Source: Gammaproteobacteria bacterium (GTDB taxonomy: Bacteria > Pseudomonadota > Gammaproteobacteria > DRJJ01). Taken from it: a stretch of 27,555 nucleotides of DNA. The stretch is taken from contig DRJJ01000298.1 of the NCBI GenBank assembly GCA_011052255.1, forward strand, positions 1 to 27,555. Direction: 5' to 3'. The number at the start of each line of letters is the position of its first letter. The stretch's first letter is position 1. Shown one piece after another: positions 1-7,598 of this stretch. The notes beneath the pieces are model-generated. The model had not been told where the DNA came from. It did not search any database and was given only the letters and a program-made list of their open reading frames with translations. The position numbers and the translations under genes were made by a program.

Positions 1-385
1 CCACGTGCACGCCGCGTCCAGCTAGTGCATTCAGGTAAACCGCCAGTGTGGCCACCAGAGTCTTACCTTCACCCGTACGCATTTCAGCTATCTTGCCCTG
101 ATGTAACACCATGCCGCCAATCAGCTGAACATCGAAATGGCGCATTTTGAGTACACGCACACCCGCTTCACGGGCTACGGCGAATGCCTCGGGTAATAAC
201 TGTTCAAGTGTTTCGCCACTTTCCAGACGTTTGCGGAATTCATTCGTCTTTTCGCGCAACTGTTCATCAGTAAGTTCGGATATGGCCGGTTCCAGCTGGT
301 TGATCTTTGCAACCACCTTGAACAACTCTTTAACAACGCGCTCATTGCGGCTACCGAACATCTTCCTGGCAAGTTTTTTTAACAT
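1..385 (-). CDS. secA: SecA preprotein translocase ATPase, N-terminal part (cut by window edge)
   Basis: SecA is the motor ATPase that drives unfolded preproteins through SecYEG at the inner membrane. Only the first 128 residues are inside the window; the gene continues past position 1. The start MLKKLARKMFGSRNE matches the family N-terminus, MRHFDVQL and GGMVLHQG follow, and the Walker A region MRTGEGKT sits at residues 102-109, the same numbering as E. coli SecA. The ATG at 385 is the natural start, although no strong ribosome binding site precedes it. Upstream lies an M23 peptidase gene; no secM-like regulator gene is present, unlike in enteric bacteria. Identification is certain; nothing can be said about the missing C-terminal part. 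Confidence 0.97.
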   Translation of the reverse strand, partial: MLKKLARKMFGSRNERVVKELFKVVAKINQLEPAISELTDEQLREKTNEFRKRLESGETLEQLLPEAFAVAREAGVRVLKMRHFDVQLIGGMVLHQGKIAEMRTGEGKTLVATLAVYLNALAGRGVHV

Positions 386-446
386 AATGTTCTAACTGCT
401 ATTAGTAGTGGTTTCAGACAGGCGCATGGTTGCGCACGAAACGGCT

Positions 447-476
447 ATTATACCGCAATATGGGGGGCTGTGTGCA
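447..476 (-). promoter_or_regulatory. Probable sigma-70 promoter of secA
   Basis: Read on the minus strand, a perfect -10 box TATAAT (447-452) is preceded, after an 18-base spacer, by TGCACA (471-476), which matches 4 of 6 bases of the -35 consensus. It lies about 60 bases upstream of the secA start, so secA probably has its own promoter besides any read-through from the peptidase gene. The -10 is clear; the -35 is weak. Confidence 0.55.
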
Positions 477-510
477 GATTAGGAGGGGCTAAATCAATGC
501 AGGATCATGA

Positions 511-535
511 AAGCTGCTGGAAATCACAACAGCTT
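511..535 (-). terminator. Hairpin between the M23 peptidase gene and secA
   Basis: Read on the minus strand, AAGCTGTTG, a 7-base loop and CAGCAGCTT form a 9-bp stem with one G-U pair. It lies just downstream of the peptidase stop and upstream of the secA promoter, where a terminator is expected. The run of T after the stem is short and interrupted, so termination is not assured. Confidence 0.3.
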
Positions 536-570
536 CTACGCGAACATATTTAGGCCAGTATAAACACCTG

Positions 571-1503
571 TTATCGAGAAGCGCGCGTATATTTTAGAGG
601 ATTGACCGGCCTGTTATTCAGTAGCACTTCATAATGAACATGAGGGCCCGTAGAGCGACCACTGCTACCCATTTTAGCGATAACCTGATCGGGTTTCACC
701 GAATCACCTAATTTAACCAGTATTTTACTATTATGACCATAGCGGGTGACATAGCCGTTGCCGTGGTCTATTTCAACCAGATTTCCGTAACCCCAGCGAT
801 CGCCAGACCAGGTAACAACGCCAGCCGCCACGGCAATAACATCAGAACCGAGTTTCCCGGCAAAATCCATCCCTGAGTGAAACTCCTTTTTACCGGTAAA
901 CGGATCGCTACGCTTACCGAAACGTGAAGACATCCAGCCCTTGCGTATCGGGCGACCGGCCGGTCTTATCTGTTTTTGCAGATTACTATGCATCAGGAAG
1001 GTTTCCAGCACTGCCAATTGCTGTTCCCGATCATCTATCTGTAAGGACAATTCATCCAGTGTTCGCAGTAAATCACCGCTGTTCTGGGACTGCAGGTCTG
1101 TTGCACTGGCTGGCCCGCCCTGTGCAGGTAACTCATCGAAATTGAATTCACCCTTATCCAGCTTGGCCATCTCTGTCAAGCGCTGCCCAAGAGCCTCCAT
1201 GCGCAGCACATGCGCCTGTAACTGGCCTACCTGTTGAGCCAGTGCATTAATATTTGCCTGAGTCACTTCACGGGTATCCTGCAACGCCTGTTTTTGCTCA
1301 ACCAGGCGCTGTTTCCATGTCTGGATGACGGCTGCATCCATCTGCTTGTCATTTTGTTGCGCACCACCCAGCCAATAACCAGTCATCATCAGAGCTGAGC
1401 CCAGTAACAGAACGATTCCTGCGATAGTAGCTATACAACGGGGTTGCGATAGCTGAATAGATACTGGCCTGTCATGGCATTTTGTGAATAAAATTAAATT
1501 CAT
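571..1503 (-). CDS. Membrane-anchored M23 family metallopeptidase (LytM-type peptidoglycan endopeptidase)
   Basis: This is a probable zinc endopeptidase that cuts peptidoglycan crosslinks in the periplasm. The 310 residues have a short cytoplasmic N-terminus, one membrane segment (about 22-44), a region likely to form coiled coils (about 60-170), and a C-terminal LytM domain (about 185-305). All expected metal and catalytic residues are visible: H209 and D213 in FHSGMD, H257 in YGH, and H288 and H290 in GPHVHYEV. It should therefore be active, unlike the degenerate LytM activators EnvC and NlpD. It stands between dciA (divergent) and secA (same strand), an arrangement I recall from Pseudomonas and relatives. 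The ATG at 1503 is chosen because the hydrophobic anchor follows at a normal distance; no clear ribosome binding site is seen. Exact substrate unknown. Confidence 0.88.
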   Translation of the reverse strand: MNLILFTKCHDRPVSIQLSQPRCIATIAGIVLLLGSALMMTGYWLGGAQQNDKQMDAAVIQTWKQRLVEQKQALQDTREVTQANINALAQQVGQLQAHVLRMEALGQRLTEMAKLDKGEFNFDELPAQGGPASATDLQSQNSGDLLRTLDELSLQIDDREQQLAVLETFLMHSNLQKQIRPAGRPIRKGWMSSRFGKRSDPFTGKKEFHSGMDFAGKLGSDVIAVAAGVVTWSGDRWGYGNLVEIDHGNGYVTRYGHNSKILVKLGDSVKPDQVIAKMGSSGRSTGPHVHYEVLLNNRPVNPLKYTRASR

Positions 1504-1560
1504 ATAGGGTAGTAACTCGCATCAATGTACTATATACACAACTGAAAATATCGGCCAATC

Positions 1561-2007
1561 ATGTCAAGACTTAAATCAAGATCCTTAGCCAGCTTGTTAA
1601 AAAACAAGGGCTTTTCACATATTCAGGCAGAAATCACTCGCCGGAAGCTCTATACACAGCAACTTCGTGCCATATTACCAGCTTCCATGGCTGCGCACTG
1701 CCAGGTGGTCAATTTACAGCAAGACTCACTCAGTATTGCTGTCGATAACGCTGCCTGGCTGGCTAAATTACGTTTTCTGCTACCACAAATCAAGCAAATC
1801 TACCGCCAGGAGCATCATTTACAGCTTAAGCACATCAAATTACTGGTCAGCAGACCAACTGATACCGCAGTAAAACAGGCCAGTCCTCAACTGAAACGCC
1901 AGCTTTCAGCAAATAGTGTCAGATTTATACACGATTATGCTGAAAGCCTGGAGCCATCAGACCTCAGACTAGCCCTGTTACGCCTTTCCAGCCGAAAAAA
2001 ACGCTAA
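1561..2007 (+). CDS. dciA: DciA (DUF721), replicative helicase loader
   Basis: DciA proteins bind the replicative helicase DnaB and help load it in the many bacteria that lack DnaC. The 148-residue product has a basic N-terminus and then the DUF721 core. Its hallmarks are a segment around AAHCQVVNLQQDSLSIAVDN, followed by AAWLAKLRFLLPQI, which corresponds to the family's conserved tryptophan region. The C-terminal tail is basic and ends in SRKKR. The gene is divergent from the M23 peptidase across a 57-base gap and convergent with lpxC. The lpxC - dciA - M23 - secA order is common in gammaproteobacteria and supports the call. The start lacks a strong ribosome binding site but fits the usual family length. 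Confidence 0.8.
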   Translation: MSRLKSRSLASLLKNKGFSHIQAEITRRKLYTQQLRAILPASMAAHCQVVNLQQDSLSIAVDNAAWLAKLRFLLPQIKQIYRQEHHLQLKHIKLLVSRPTDTAVKQASPQLKRQLSANSVRFIHDYAESLEPSDLRLALLRLSSRKKR

Positions 2008-2140
2008 AAACCGATTTTACCGGAAATAGTTGATTAAATTGCCCGATTATCAAGCGATTATATAAACTCGCTGTATTGTTATATTACACTTGGGCATCCA
2101 GAAGCCTTCTTCATTCCCTGAAAGACTTCAAATCAGGTAG

Positions 2141-3052
2141 CTATACAGACTGCACCGGTTGCATATACAGTATCGGTGCCTTTGACGAGTCGTCAAAGGT
2201 GACCTCTTCCCAGGCAGTTGCATCTGCCATTAATGTTCTGAGCAAATGATTATTCAGGGCATGGCCTGACTTATGTCCCTTGAAGGCACCAATCAGACTG
2301 TGACCCAGTAAATACAAATCACCAATTGCATCCAGAATTTTATGTTTGACAAACTCGTCCTCGTAACGCAGCCCGTCTTCATTCAGTACACGGTAATCAT
2401 CTACCACGATGGCATTATCCAGGCTACCGCCCAGCGCCAGGTTCTGTTCACGCAAGTACTCAATGTCTTTCATGAAACCGAAGGTACGCGCACGACTGAC
2501 TTCGCGCACAAAAGAGGTAGTAGAAAAATCCACCTCGGCGTCCTGTTGGTGGGACTGAAAAACCGGATGATCAAAATCAATGGTGAAGCCAACCTTGAAA
2601 CCATCGAACGGGTCAAACCTGGCCCATTTATCACCGTCTTCAACACAAATACTGCGTTTGATACGGATAAAACGCTTGGGTGCATTTTGCTCTTCGATTC
2701 CGGCTGACTGTATAAGGAATACGAAAGGGCCAGAGCTGCCATCCATAATAGGCACTTCAGGCGCACTCAGGTCTACATACGCATTATCGATACCCATTCC
2801 GGCCAGTGCAGATAATAAATGCTCGACAGTTGAAACCTTGACATCACCCTTGACCAGCGCTGTAGACAAGCTCGTATCACCAACGTTTTCGTGGCTGGCC
2901 TTGATTTCCACTGCTTGCTCAAAATCTGTGCGTCTGAATATAATGCCTGTATCGATCGGGGCTGGGCGTAAGGTAAGATAGACTTTTTTCCCGGTATGCA
3001 GGCCTACACCTGTTGCGCGGATGATATTCTTGAGCGTACGCTGTTTTATCAT
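2141..3052 (-). CDS. lpxC: UDP-3-O-acyl-N-acetylglucosamine deacetylase
   Basis: LpxC catalyses the committed step of lipid A synthesis, removing the N-acetyl group from UDP-3-O-acyl-GlcNAc in the cytoplasm with a catalytic zinc. The 303 residues align along their length with E. coli LpxC (305). Zinc ligands are H78, H237 and D241; the general base is E77 in STVEHL; the catalytic histidine is H264 in KSGHALNN. The start MIKQRTLKNIIRATGVGLH is typical, and a GAGGA ribosome binding site lies 11 bases upstream. It has its own promoter region and is separated from ftsZ by 355 bases. The C-terminal tail, which in E. coli controls FtsH degradation, differs (it ends QPVQSV), so turnover may be regulated differently. 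Confidence 0.98.
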   Translation of the reverse strand: MIKQRTLKNIIRATGVGLHTGKKVYLTLRPAPIDTGIIFRRTDFEQAVEIKASHENVGDTSLSTALVKGDVKVSTVEHLLSALAGMGIDNAYVDLSAPEVPIMDGSSGPFVFLIQSAGIEEQNAPKRFIRIKRSICVEDGDKWARFDPFDGFKVGFTIDFDHPVFQSHQQDAEVDFSTTSFVREVSRARTFGFMKDIEYLREQNLALGGSLDNAIVVDDYRVLNEDGLRYEDEFVKHKILDAIGDLYLLGHSLIGAFKGHKSGHALNNHLLRTLMADATAWEEVTFDDSSKAPILYMQPVQSV

Positions 3053-3129
3053 TCTAGGTTATGTCCTCGAACGCTGTAATCCAGGCCCTGAAGTATGTGA
3101 CTAGCCTGTTCGTTTAATATATCGAGCTG

Positions 3130-3157
3130 ATTCTAGCACAGCAAATCTGATCTGCAA
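3130..3157 (-). promoter_or_regulatory. Probable sigma-70 promoter of lpxC
   Basis: On the minus strand, TTGCAG (3152-3157) is followed after 16 bases by TAGAAT (3130-3135), a 5 of 6 match to the -10 consensus. Transcription would start near 3123, giving a leader of about 70 bases before the lpxC ATG. Confidence 0.55.
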
Positions 3158-3200
3158 AGCGACGTTATTCTCACAAGCTACTGATCATGCTGGAAATCCA

Positions 3201-3216
3201 TGTGACTTATGTCACA
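3201..3216. promoter_or_regulatory. Perfect CRP/Vfr-type palindrome upstream of lpxC
   Basis: TGTGACTTATGTCACA is an exact inverted repeat and matches the CRP-family consensus TGTGA-N6-TCACA at all ten defined bases. It is centred about 85 bases upstream of the inferred lpxC transcription start, within the range used by class I activator sites. CRP, Vfr or a related regulator could bind; this is inferred from the motif alone. Confidence 0.5.
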
Positions 3217-3407
3217 GCCCTGCATCAAAGTCCTGTGAGCATAGCTGGCTATGACAGTGTCATTCTGAAGGAGTTCAGTGGGGAGGGAAGTCTACTGAAC
3301 TCCTTCATTTTCCAATTTACAGCGTAAGTACATCTGCGTAATCGCCCATAATTACCCTTACTTAATAATTACAATCAATTACTTAGATTATTCTGCTGTC
3401 ACTGGCA
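3217..3407 (-). other. Intergenic region downstream of ftsZ, rich in inverted repeats
   Basis: This is the ftsZ-proximal part of the 355-base gap between ftsZ and lpxC; the lpxC-proximal part holds the lpxC promoter and the CRP-type palindrome. It contains two small overlapping palindromes, ATAGCTGGCTAT (3241-3252) and ATGACAGTGTCAT (3251-3263), a long hairpin (3266-3307) and an AT-rich stretch with TAATTA repeats (about 3340-3385). I see no credible protein gene in it. Confidence 0.5.
3266..3307 (-). terminator. 14-bp perfect hairpin after ftsZ
   Basis: The arms TGAAGGAGTTCAGT (3266-3279) and ACTGAACTCCTTCA (3294-3307) are perfectly complementary around a 14-base loop. This is the strongest hairpin I saw in the window. 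It lies about 100 bases beyond the ftsZ stop and is the best candidate end of the dcw transcript. On the ftsZ strand no T-run follows; a short TTTT follows only on the opposite strand. It may be a processing site, an mRNA-stabilising end or a factor-assisted terminator. Confidence 0.45.
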
Positions 3408-4577
3408 TCAATCTGCCTGGCGCCTCAAAAAGGCTGGCACATCCAGATATTTCAGATCAGGATCCTTCACCGGTGGGTATTCTTCACCACCAACAACAGC
3501 TGCCTGACGCAGTACTGTTGGCCGGTCCAGATCACCGTAATTTATTTCGCCGTGCTTATTGCGCTGAACCAGTTTGACTTCAGCTGTCTCGGGTGTGATA
3601 TCGGCCTTCACCATCGGGTTACTACCACCGATACCGGTCGCTACCACTGTTACACGTAGCTCATCCGACATATCCGGATCAATGACTGTACCAACGACCA
3701 CAACGGCATCATCCGATGCAAACCTTTTAACTGCCAGGCCCACTTCTTCAAATTCACCAATCGTCAGATCCAGACCAGCAGTTACATTAACCAGGATCCC
3801 ACATGCACCGGTTAAATCCACATCCTCAAGCAACGGACTGGAGATGGCTGCTTCGGCAGCCTCCTGTGCACGGTCAGTACCCGTAGCTACTCCTGAGCCC
3901 ATCATGGCCATGCCCATTTCCGACATTACCGTACGTACATCGGCAAAATCCACATTGATAAGACCCGGGCGCGTTATCAGTTCAGCGATCCCCTGCACAG
4001 CACCCAGCAATACATCGTTAGCCGCTTTGAATGCATCCAGCAGACTTGTTGTCTTACCTAACACACTCAGTAACTTCTCATTCGGGATCGTTATCAACGA
4101 ATCAACTGACTTGCTTAAATCGTTAATACCTTCGTCAGCCACACTCATACGTTTCTTGCCTTCAAAACCGAACGGTCGCGTGACAACTGCTACTGTCAGT
4201 ATGCCCATTTCTTTTGCAATTTCTGCAACAATGGGCGCACCACCTGTGCCGGTTCCACCGCCCATACCTGCGGTGATAAATAACATATCCGCACCCGTAA
4301 TAATTTCCTTTATACGGTCACGATCATGCTCGGCAGCCTGCTTGCCTATTTCCGGATTGGCACCAGCACCCAGCCCCTTGGTCAGATCCGCACCAATTTG
4401 CATGGATGTTTTGGCATTGGTTTTCTTTAATGCCTGTGCATCGGTATTCAGACAAACAAAATCCACCCCGTCAATACCGGCCTTCACCATGTGTTGAACG
4501 GCATTGCCGCCTCCACCGCCTACTCCGATAACCTTTATTACAGCGTTCTCGCCATACGAATCAAGTAATTCAAACAT
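3408..4577 (-). CDS. ftsZ: Cell division GTPase FtsZ
   Basis: FtsZ is the tubulin homologue that polymerises with GTP into the Z ring. The 389 residues show the full set of features: the glycine-rich GVGGGGGNAV near residue 18, the tubulin signature GGGTGTG at 106-112, and the T7 synergy loop NVDFADV at 208-214 with D210 and D213, which complete the GTPase site of the next subunit. A variable linker follows, then the C-terminal peptide YLDVPAFLRRQAD, which binds FtsA and ZipA and is almost the E. coli sequence. A strong GGAGGGG ribosome binding site stands 7-8 bases before the ATG. It is the last gene of the dcw cluster, 66 bases after ftsA. Identification is certain. Confidence 0.99.
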   Translation of the reverse strand: MFELLDSYGENAVIKVIGVGGGGGNAVQHMVKAGIDGVDFVCLNTDAQALKKTNAKTSMQIGADLTKGLGAGANPEIGKQAAEHDRDRIKEIITGADMLFITAGMGGGTGTGGAPIVAEIAKEMGILTVAVVTRPFGFEGKKRMSVADEGINDLSKSVDSLITIPNEKLLSVLGKTTSLLDAFKAANDVLLGAVQGIAELITRPGLINVDFADVRTVMSEMGMAMMGSGVATGTDRAQEAAEAAISSPLLEDVDLTGACGILVNVTAGLDLTIGEFEEVGLAVKRFASDDAVVVVGTVIDPDMSDELRVTVVATGIGGSNPMVKADITPETAEVKLVQRNKHGEINYGDLDRPTVLRQAAVVGGEEYPPVKDPDLKYLDVPAFLRRQAD

Positions 4578-4643
4578 TGTTAACCCCTCCAGTTACGATT
4601 TACTACTTTAGTGCATCCATTCATCACACCGCTTACGCGATAA

Positions 4644-5879
4644 TCAGAAATTCCCTTGAAACCAGCTTCTCATGCGAGACCACACACCTTTGAATCCACC
4701 ACTGACACGTGGCGCACCCATGCGTGACTCACTATTACGGTGTCCGAACAGTAATAACCCGGCACCGGTTGCATAAATTGGATTACGTATCACATCTACC
4801 AGACCGTGCACGTACTGCGGCATTCCCAGGCGTACCGGTATATGGAAGACCTCTTCAGCCAGTTCAATCAGACCTTCCATTTTCGAACTGCCGCCGGTCA
4901 GTACAATGCCTGCCGCGATCAGTTCTTCAAAACCGCTGCGCCGCAGTTCATTCTGGACCAGCGCCATTAACTCTTCATAACGCGGCTCAACCACATCAGC
5001 CAGCGTCTGTCGCGCGAGTCGACGCGGTGGACGATCGCCTACACTGGGCACTTCAATACTTTCCTCTTCACTGGCCAACTGACGCAGTGCACAGCCGTAC
5101 TTAATCTTGATTTCTTCTGCATATTGAGTCGGCGTACGTAAAGCCACCGCGATATCATTGGTGACCTGGTCGCCCGCTATCGGAATGACCGCCGTATGTC
5201 GAATCGAGCCCTCGGTAAACACCGCGATATCAGTTGTACCACCGCCGATATCCACCATGCAGACACCCAGTTCTTTCTCATCTTCGGTCAACACCGAATA
5301 GCTCGACGCCAGTTGCTCAAGAATCACATCATCCACTTCCAGCCCGCAGCGGCGTACGCATTTGATGATATTTTGTGCCGCACTGACGGCACCGGTAATC
5401 ATGTGCACCTTGGCCTCCAGTCGCACACCGGACATACCCACCGGCTCCATGATTCCTTCCTGATTATCGATAATGAATTCCTGTGGAATGATGTGCAGTA
5501 TTTTCTGGTCTGCCGGTATCGCTACCGCGCGTGCCGCATCAATTACACGTTCGACATCGGCATGACCCACTTCCTTGTCACGTATCGCGACGATGCCATG
5601 CGAGTTCAGGCTGCGTATGTGACTACCGGCAATCCCGGCAAACACTGAATTTATCTGGCAACCCGCCATGAGCTCTGCTTCTTCTACCGCGCGTTGTATG
5701 GACTGAACCGTTGATTCAATGTTGACCACCACCCCTTTCTTTAGTCCGCGCGAAGGGTGGGAACCGATACCGATAATGTCGATTTCGTTATCGCTGTTTA
5801 TTTCCCCGACGATAGCCACCACCTTGGATGTACCTATATCCAGACCAACGATCAAATTACGTTCCTGTTTTTTTGACAT
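4644..5879 (-). CDS. ftsA: Cell division protein FtsA
   Basis: FtsA is the actin-like ATPase that tethers FtsZ to the membrane and recruits later divisome proteins. The 411 residues contain the phosphate-1 loop GLDIGTSKVVAIVGE (12-26), the FtsA-specific 1C subdomain (about 80-160), phosphate-2 MVDIGGGTTDIAVF (208-221), the adenosine motif LTGGSSKMEGL (327-337), and a C-terminal amphipathic membrane-targeting helix (about 396-411, rich in W, F and R). I chose the ATG at 5879. It overlaps the ftsQ stop as TAATG, is preceded by a G-rich ribosome binding site, and starts MSKKQERN just before the conserved loop. A longer reading frame upstream only repeats the end of ftsQ in another frame. Confidence 0.98.
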   Translation of the reverse strand: MSKKQERNLIVGLDIGTSKVVAIVGEINSDNEIDIIGIGSHPSRGLKKGVVVNIESTVQSIQRAVEEAELMAGCQINSVFAGIAGSHIRSLNSHGIVAIRDKEVGHADVERVIDAARAVAIPADQKILHIIPQEFIIDNQEGIMEPVGMSGVRLEAKVHMITGAVSAAQNIIKCVRRCGLEVDDVILEQLASSYSVLTEDEKELGVCMVDIGGGTTDIAVFTEGSIRHTAVIPIAGDQVTNDIAVALRTPTQYAEEIKIKYGCALRQLASEEESIEVPSVGDRPPRRLARQTLADVVEPRYEELMALVQNELRRSGFEELIAAGIVLTGGSSKMEGLIELAEEVFHIPVRLGMPQYVHGLVDVIRNPIYATGAGLLLFGHRNSESRMGAPRVSGGFKGVWSRMRSWFQGNF

Positions 5880-6658
5880 TACCCCTGCTCCCCCCGGCCC
5901 ACAGTTTTCCACTGCACAGCAAACCCGTTTGTGTAGCGCATATCTATTGCCTGAATTTTTTGTTTTAACTGACTCAAGGCCACGGTATAACCACGTTGAA
6001 ACCGTTGCAGTCTGTCGGAGACATTTTTTCGACCCAGACGAACAACAAAACCATCCTGCACAACCAGACTCCATGCACGACGCTTATCTACTTTTACTTT
6101 CTGCAAGCTCAACCCCAGCTCCTGAAACTGCCTGCGGTACAGGCTAAACTGTTCTGCCACTTCATGAACCAGCGATCTGGGCCCGGACAAAACAGGTAAG
6201 CTTTTTTTTACATCACGCGCATCGGCCTCAAACCATTGCCCCCTGGTATTGACCAAACCACCCTGCTCCCATATTGCAAAGGGTTGCTGCTCACGCACTT
6301 CTATTCGTAATGTATCTGGCCACACCCTGCGCACATAAACATCTTCAACCCAGGGTAGTTGCAACAGCGACATACGAATATCGTCGATATCCTGCATGAA
6401 AAAATTATGATTAATATTCTCACTCACCCTGCTGCGTATCCGGTTCTCATCGACATACAACATGCGGCCACTGACCTGTACCGAACGTATCGGAAAATGG
6501 TCTGGTAACTGCAACCACCATGCAGCCCATATCACAGCCCCCAGCATCAGCAACAGCAACAGACCAGCAAGATGCATACCGGTGAAATGAGGCACGCTCA
6601 ATATCGGCTCCTCATTTCGGGCGGTAGCCTGGACCTGCTTTTTTTGCTTACGCGCCAT
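5879..6658 (-). CDS. ftsQ: Cell division protein FtsQ
   Basis: FtsQ is a bitopic inner-membrane protein that joins FtsB and FtsL and links early and late divisome proteins. The 259 residues have a basic cytoplasmic tail, one membrane segment (about 29-49), a POTRA domain beginning at FPIRSVQVSG (55-64), and the beta-domain motif WVEDVYVRRVWPDTLRIEV characteristic of FtsQ/DivIB. The C-terminal beta region reaches YTNGFAVQW near the end, as in the family. The ATG at 6658 lies 11 bases inside the end of ddl, so translation is probably coupled to it. The ftsQ stop overlaps the ftsA start. Confidence 0.96.
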   Translation of the reverse strand: MARKQKKQVQATARNEEPILSVPHFTGMHLAGLLLLLMLGAVIWAAWWLQLPDHFPIRSVQVSGRMLYVDENRIRSRVSENINHNFFMQDIDDIRMSLLQLPWVEDVYVRRVWPDTLRIEVREQQPFAIWEQGGLVNTRGQWFEADARDVKKSLPVLSGPRSLVHEVAEQFSLYRRQFQELGLSLQKVKVDKRRAWSLVVQDGFVVRLGRKNVSDRLQRFQRGYTVALSQLKQKIQAIDMRYTNGFAVQWKTVGRGEQG

Positions 6659-7598
6659 GCGTATTCACCCTGACATGATTGTGTACTACGCTTGCCTCAA
6701 GTATGGCCAGCACCAGTGACTGAAAATCCATACCGACTGCCTCAGCTGCCATGGGCACCAGACTATGCCCGGTCATGCCGGGAACCGTATTGACTTCAAT
6801 CAGCCAGGGTTTGCCCTGCTTGTCCATCATGAAATCAACCCGGCCCCAGCCACTGGCATCGAGCGACTCAAATGCCTCCAGTGCCAGTTGTCGACATTCT
6901 GTTTCAGCCTCATCTGACAAACCGCAAGGACATATATAAGAGGTATCATCCTGTTCATATTTGGCTGCGTAGTCGTAAAATTCTCGTGGTGTCTCAAGCC
7001 TGATCAACGGCAGTTCCTCGTCACCCAGAATGGCAGCCGTGTATTCAGCCCCGTCTATCCATTTCTCGGCAATCACTACCGCATCGTAGGCAGCCGCCTT
7101 TTCCCACGCAATCGCGAGCATGTCTGCTTCATACACCTGCGTCATACCCAGACTGGAACCTTCATGTCCCGGCTTCACCATCAGTGGCAAACCCAGGTGA
7201 TTCACGACCTCCTGCCAGTTGGTGTGCTCGTTTAGCACCCTGTAAGGCGGTGTGGGCAGTCCCATTCCAGTCCATAATCGTTTGCTACTCAGTTTATCCA
7301 TACTCATGGCACAACCGGCTACACCGGATCCGGTATACGGCAACCCCAGACTTTCCAGAGCCCCCTGTATCACACCGTCTTCTCCACCTCGTCCATGCAG
7401 CATCACAAAGGCGCGGTCGTATCCCTGATCCAGGAGTGCGCACACATTCGATTCAGAAGGATCAAACGCATGCGCATCCACGCCTTTACCAAGCAACGCC
7501 TGTAACACGGCCTTCCCGCTTTGCAGGGATATTTCACGCTCGGCAGCAGAGCCACCCATCAGTACAGCCACCTTGCCCAATTGTGCAGCGGTACTCAT
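6648..7598 (-). CDS. ddl: D-alanine--D-alanine ligase B
   Basis: Ddl joins two D-alanines using ATP to make the dipeptide added by MurF. The 316 residues show the ATP-grasp fold: the N-terminal GGSAAEREISL with E20, HGRGGEDG (68-75), the triphosphate loop HEGSS (145-149), and the omega loop FYDYAAKY with Y214, the tyrosine associated with D-Ala rather than D-lactate specificity. Metal ligands D255, E268 and N270 precede PGMTGHSLVP. It is therefore a D-Ala-D-Ala enzyme, consistent with vancomycin-type targets being normal. It overlaps murB by ATGA and ftsQ by 11 bases, which fits the DdlB position in the dcw cluster. Confidence 0.98.
   Translation of the reverse strand: MSTAAQLGKVAVLMGGSAAEREISLQSGKAVLQALLGKGVDAHAFDPSESNVCALLDQGYDRAFVMLHGRGGEDGVIQGALESLGLPYTGSGVAGCAMSMDKLSSKRLWTGMGLPTPPYRVLNEHTNWQEVVNHLGLPLMVKPGHEGSSLGMTQVYEADMLAIAWEKAAAYDAVVIAEKWIDGAEYTAAILGDEELPLIRLETPREFYDYAAKYEQDDTSYICPCGLSDEAETECRQLALEAFESLDASGWGRVDFMMDKQGKPWLIEVNTVPGMTGHSLVPMAAEAVGMDFQSLVLAILEASVVHNHVRVNTHGA

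Noticed and set aside
2008..2140. Terminator between the convergent dciA and lpxC
   Set aside because: Only short stems (3-5 bp, for example AGCGA/TCGCT) could be formed, too weak to call.
3249..3308. 19-codon frame starting MKEFSRL at the hairpin after ftsZ
   Set aside because: There is no ribosome binding site at proper spacing, and its first codons are simply the hairpin arm.
3574..4497. 307-codon open frame on the plus strand
   Set aside because: It lies wholly antisense to ftsZ, has no recognisable domain, and is rich in S, T, P and A as expected from the reverse of a real gene.
4709..5648. Plus-strand open frames opposite ftsA
   Set aside because: Low-complexity antisense shadows of ftsA without ribosome binding sites or family similarity.
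5880..6074. Upstream extension of ftsA to an ATG at 6074
   Set aside because: The 65 extra residues come from ftsQ read in another frame. The ATG at 5879 has the ribosome binding site and the conserved N-terminus.
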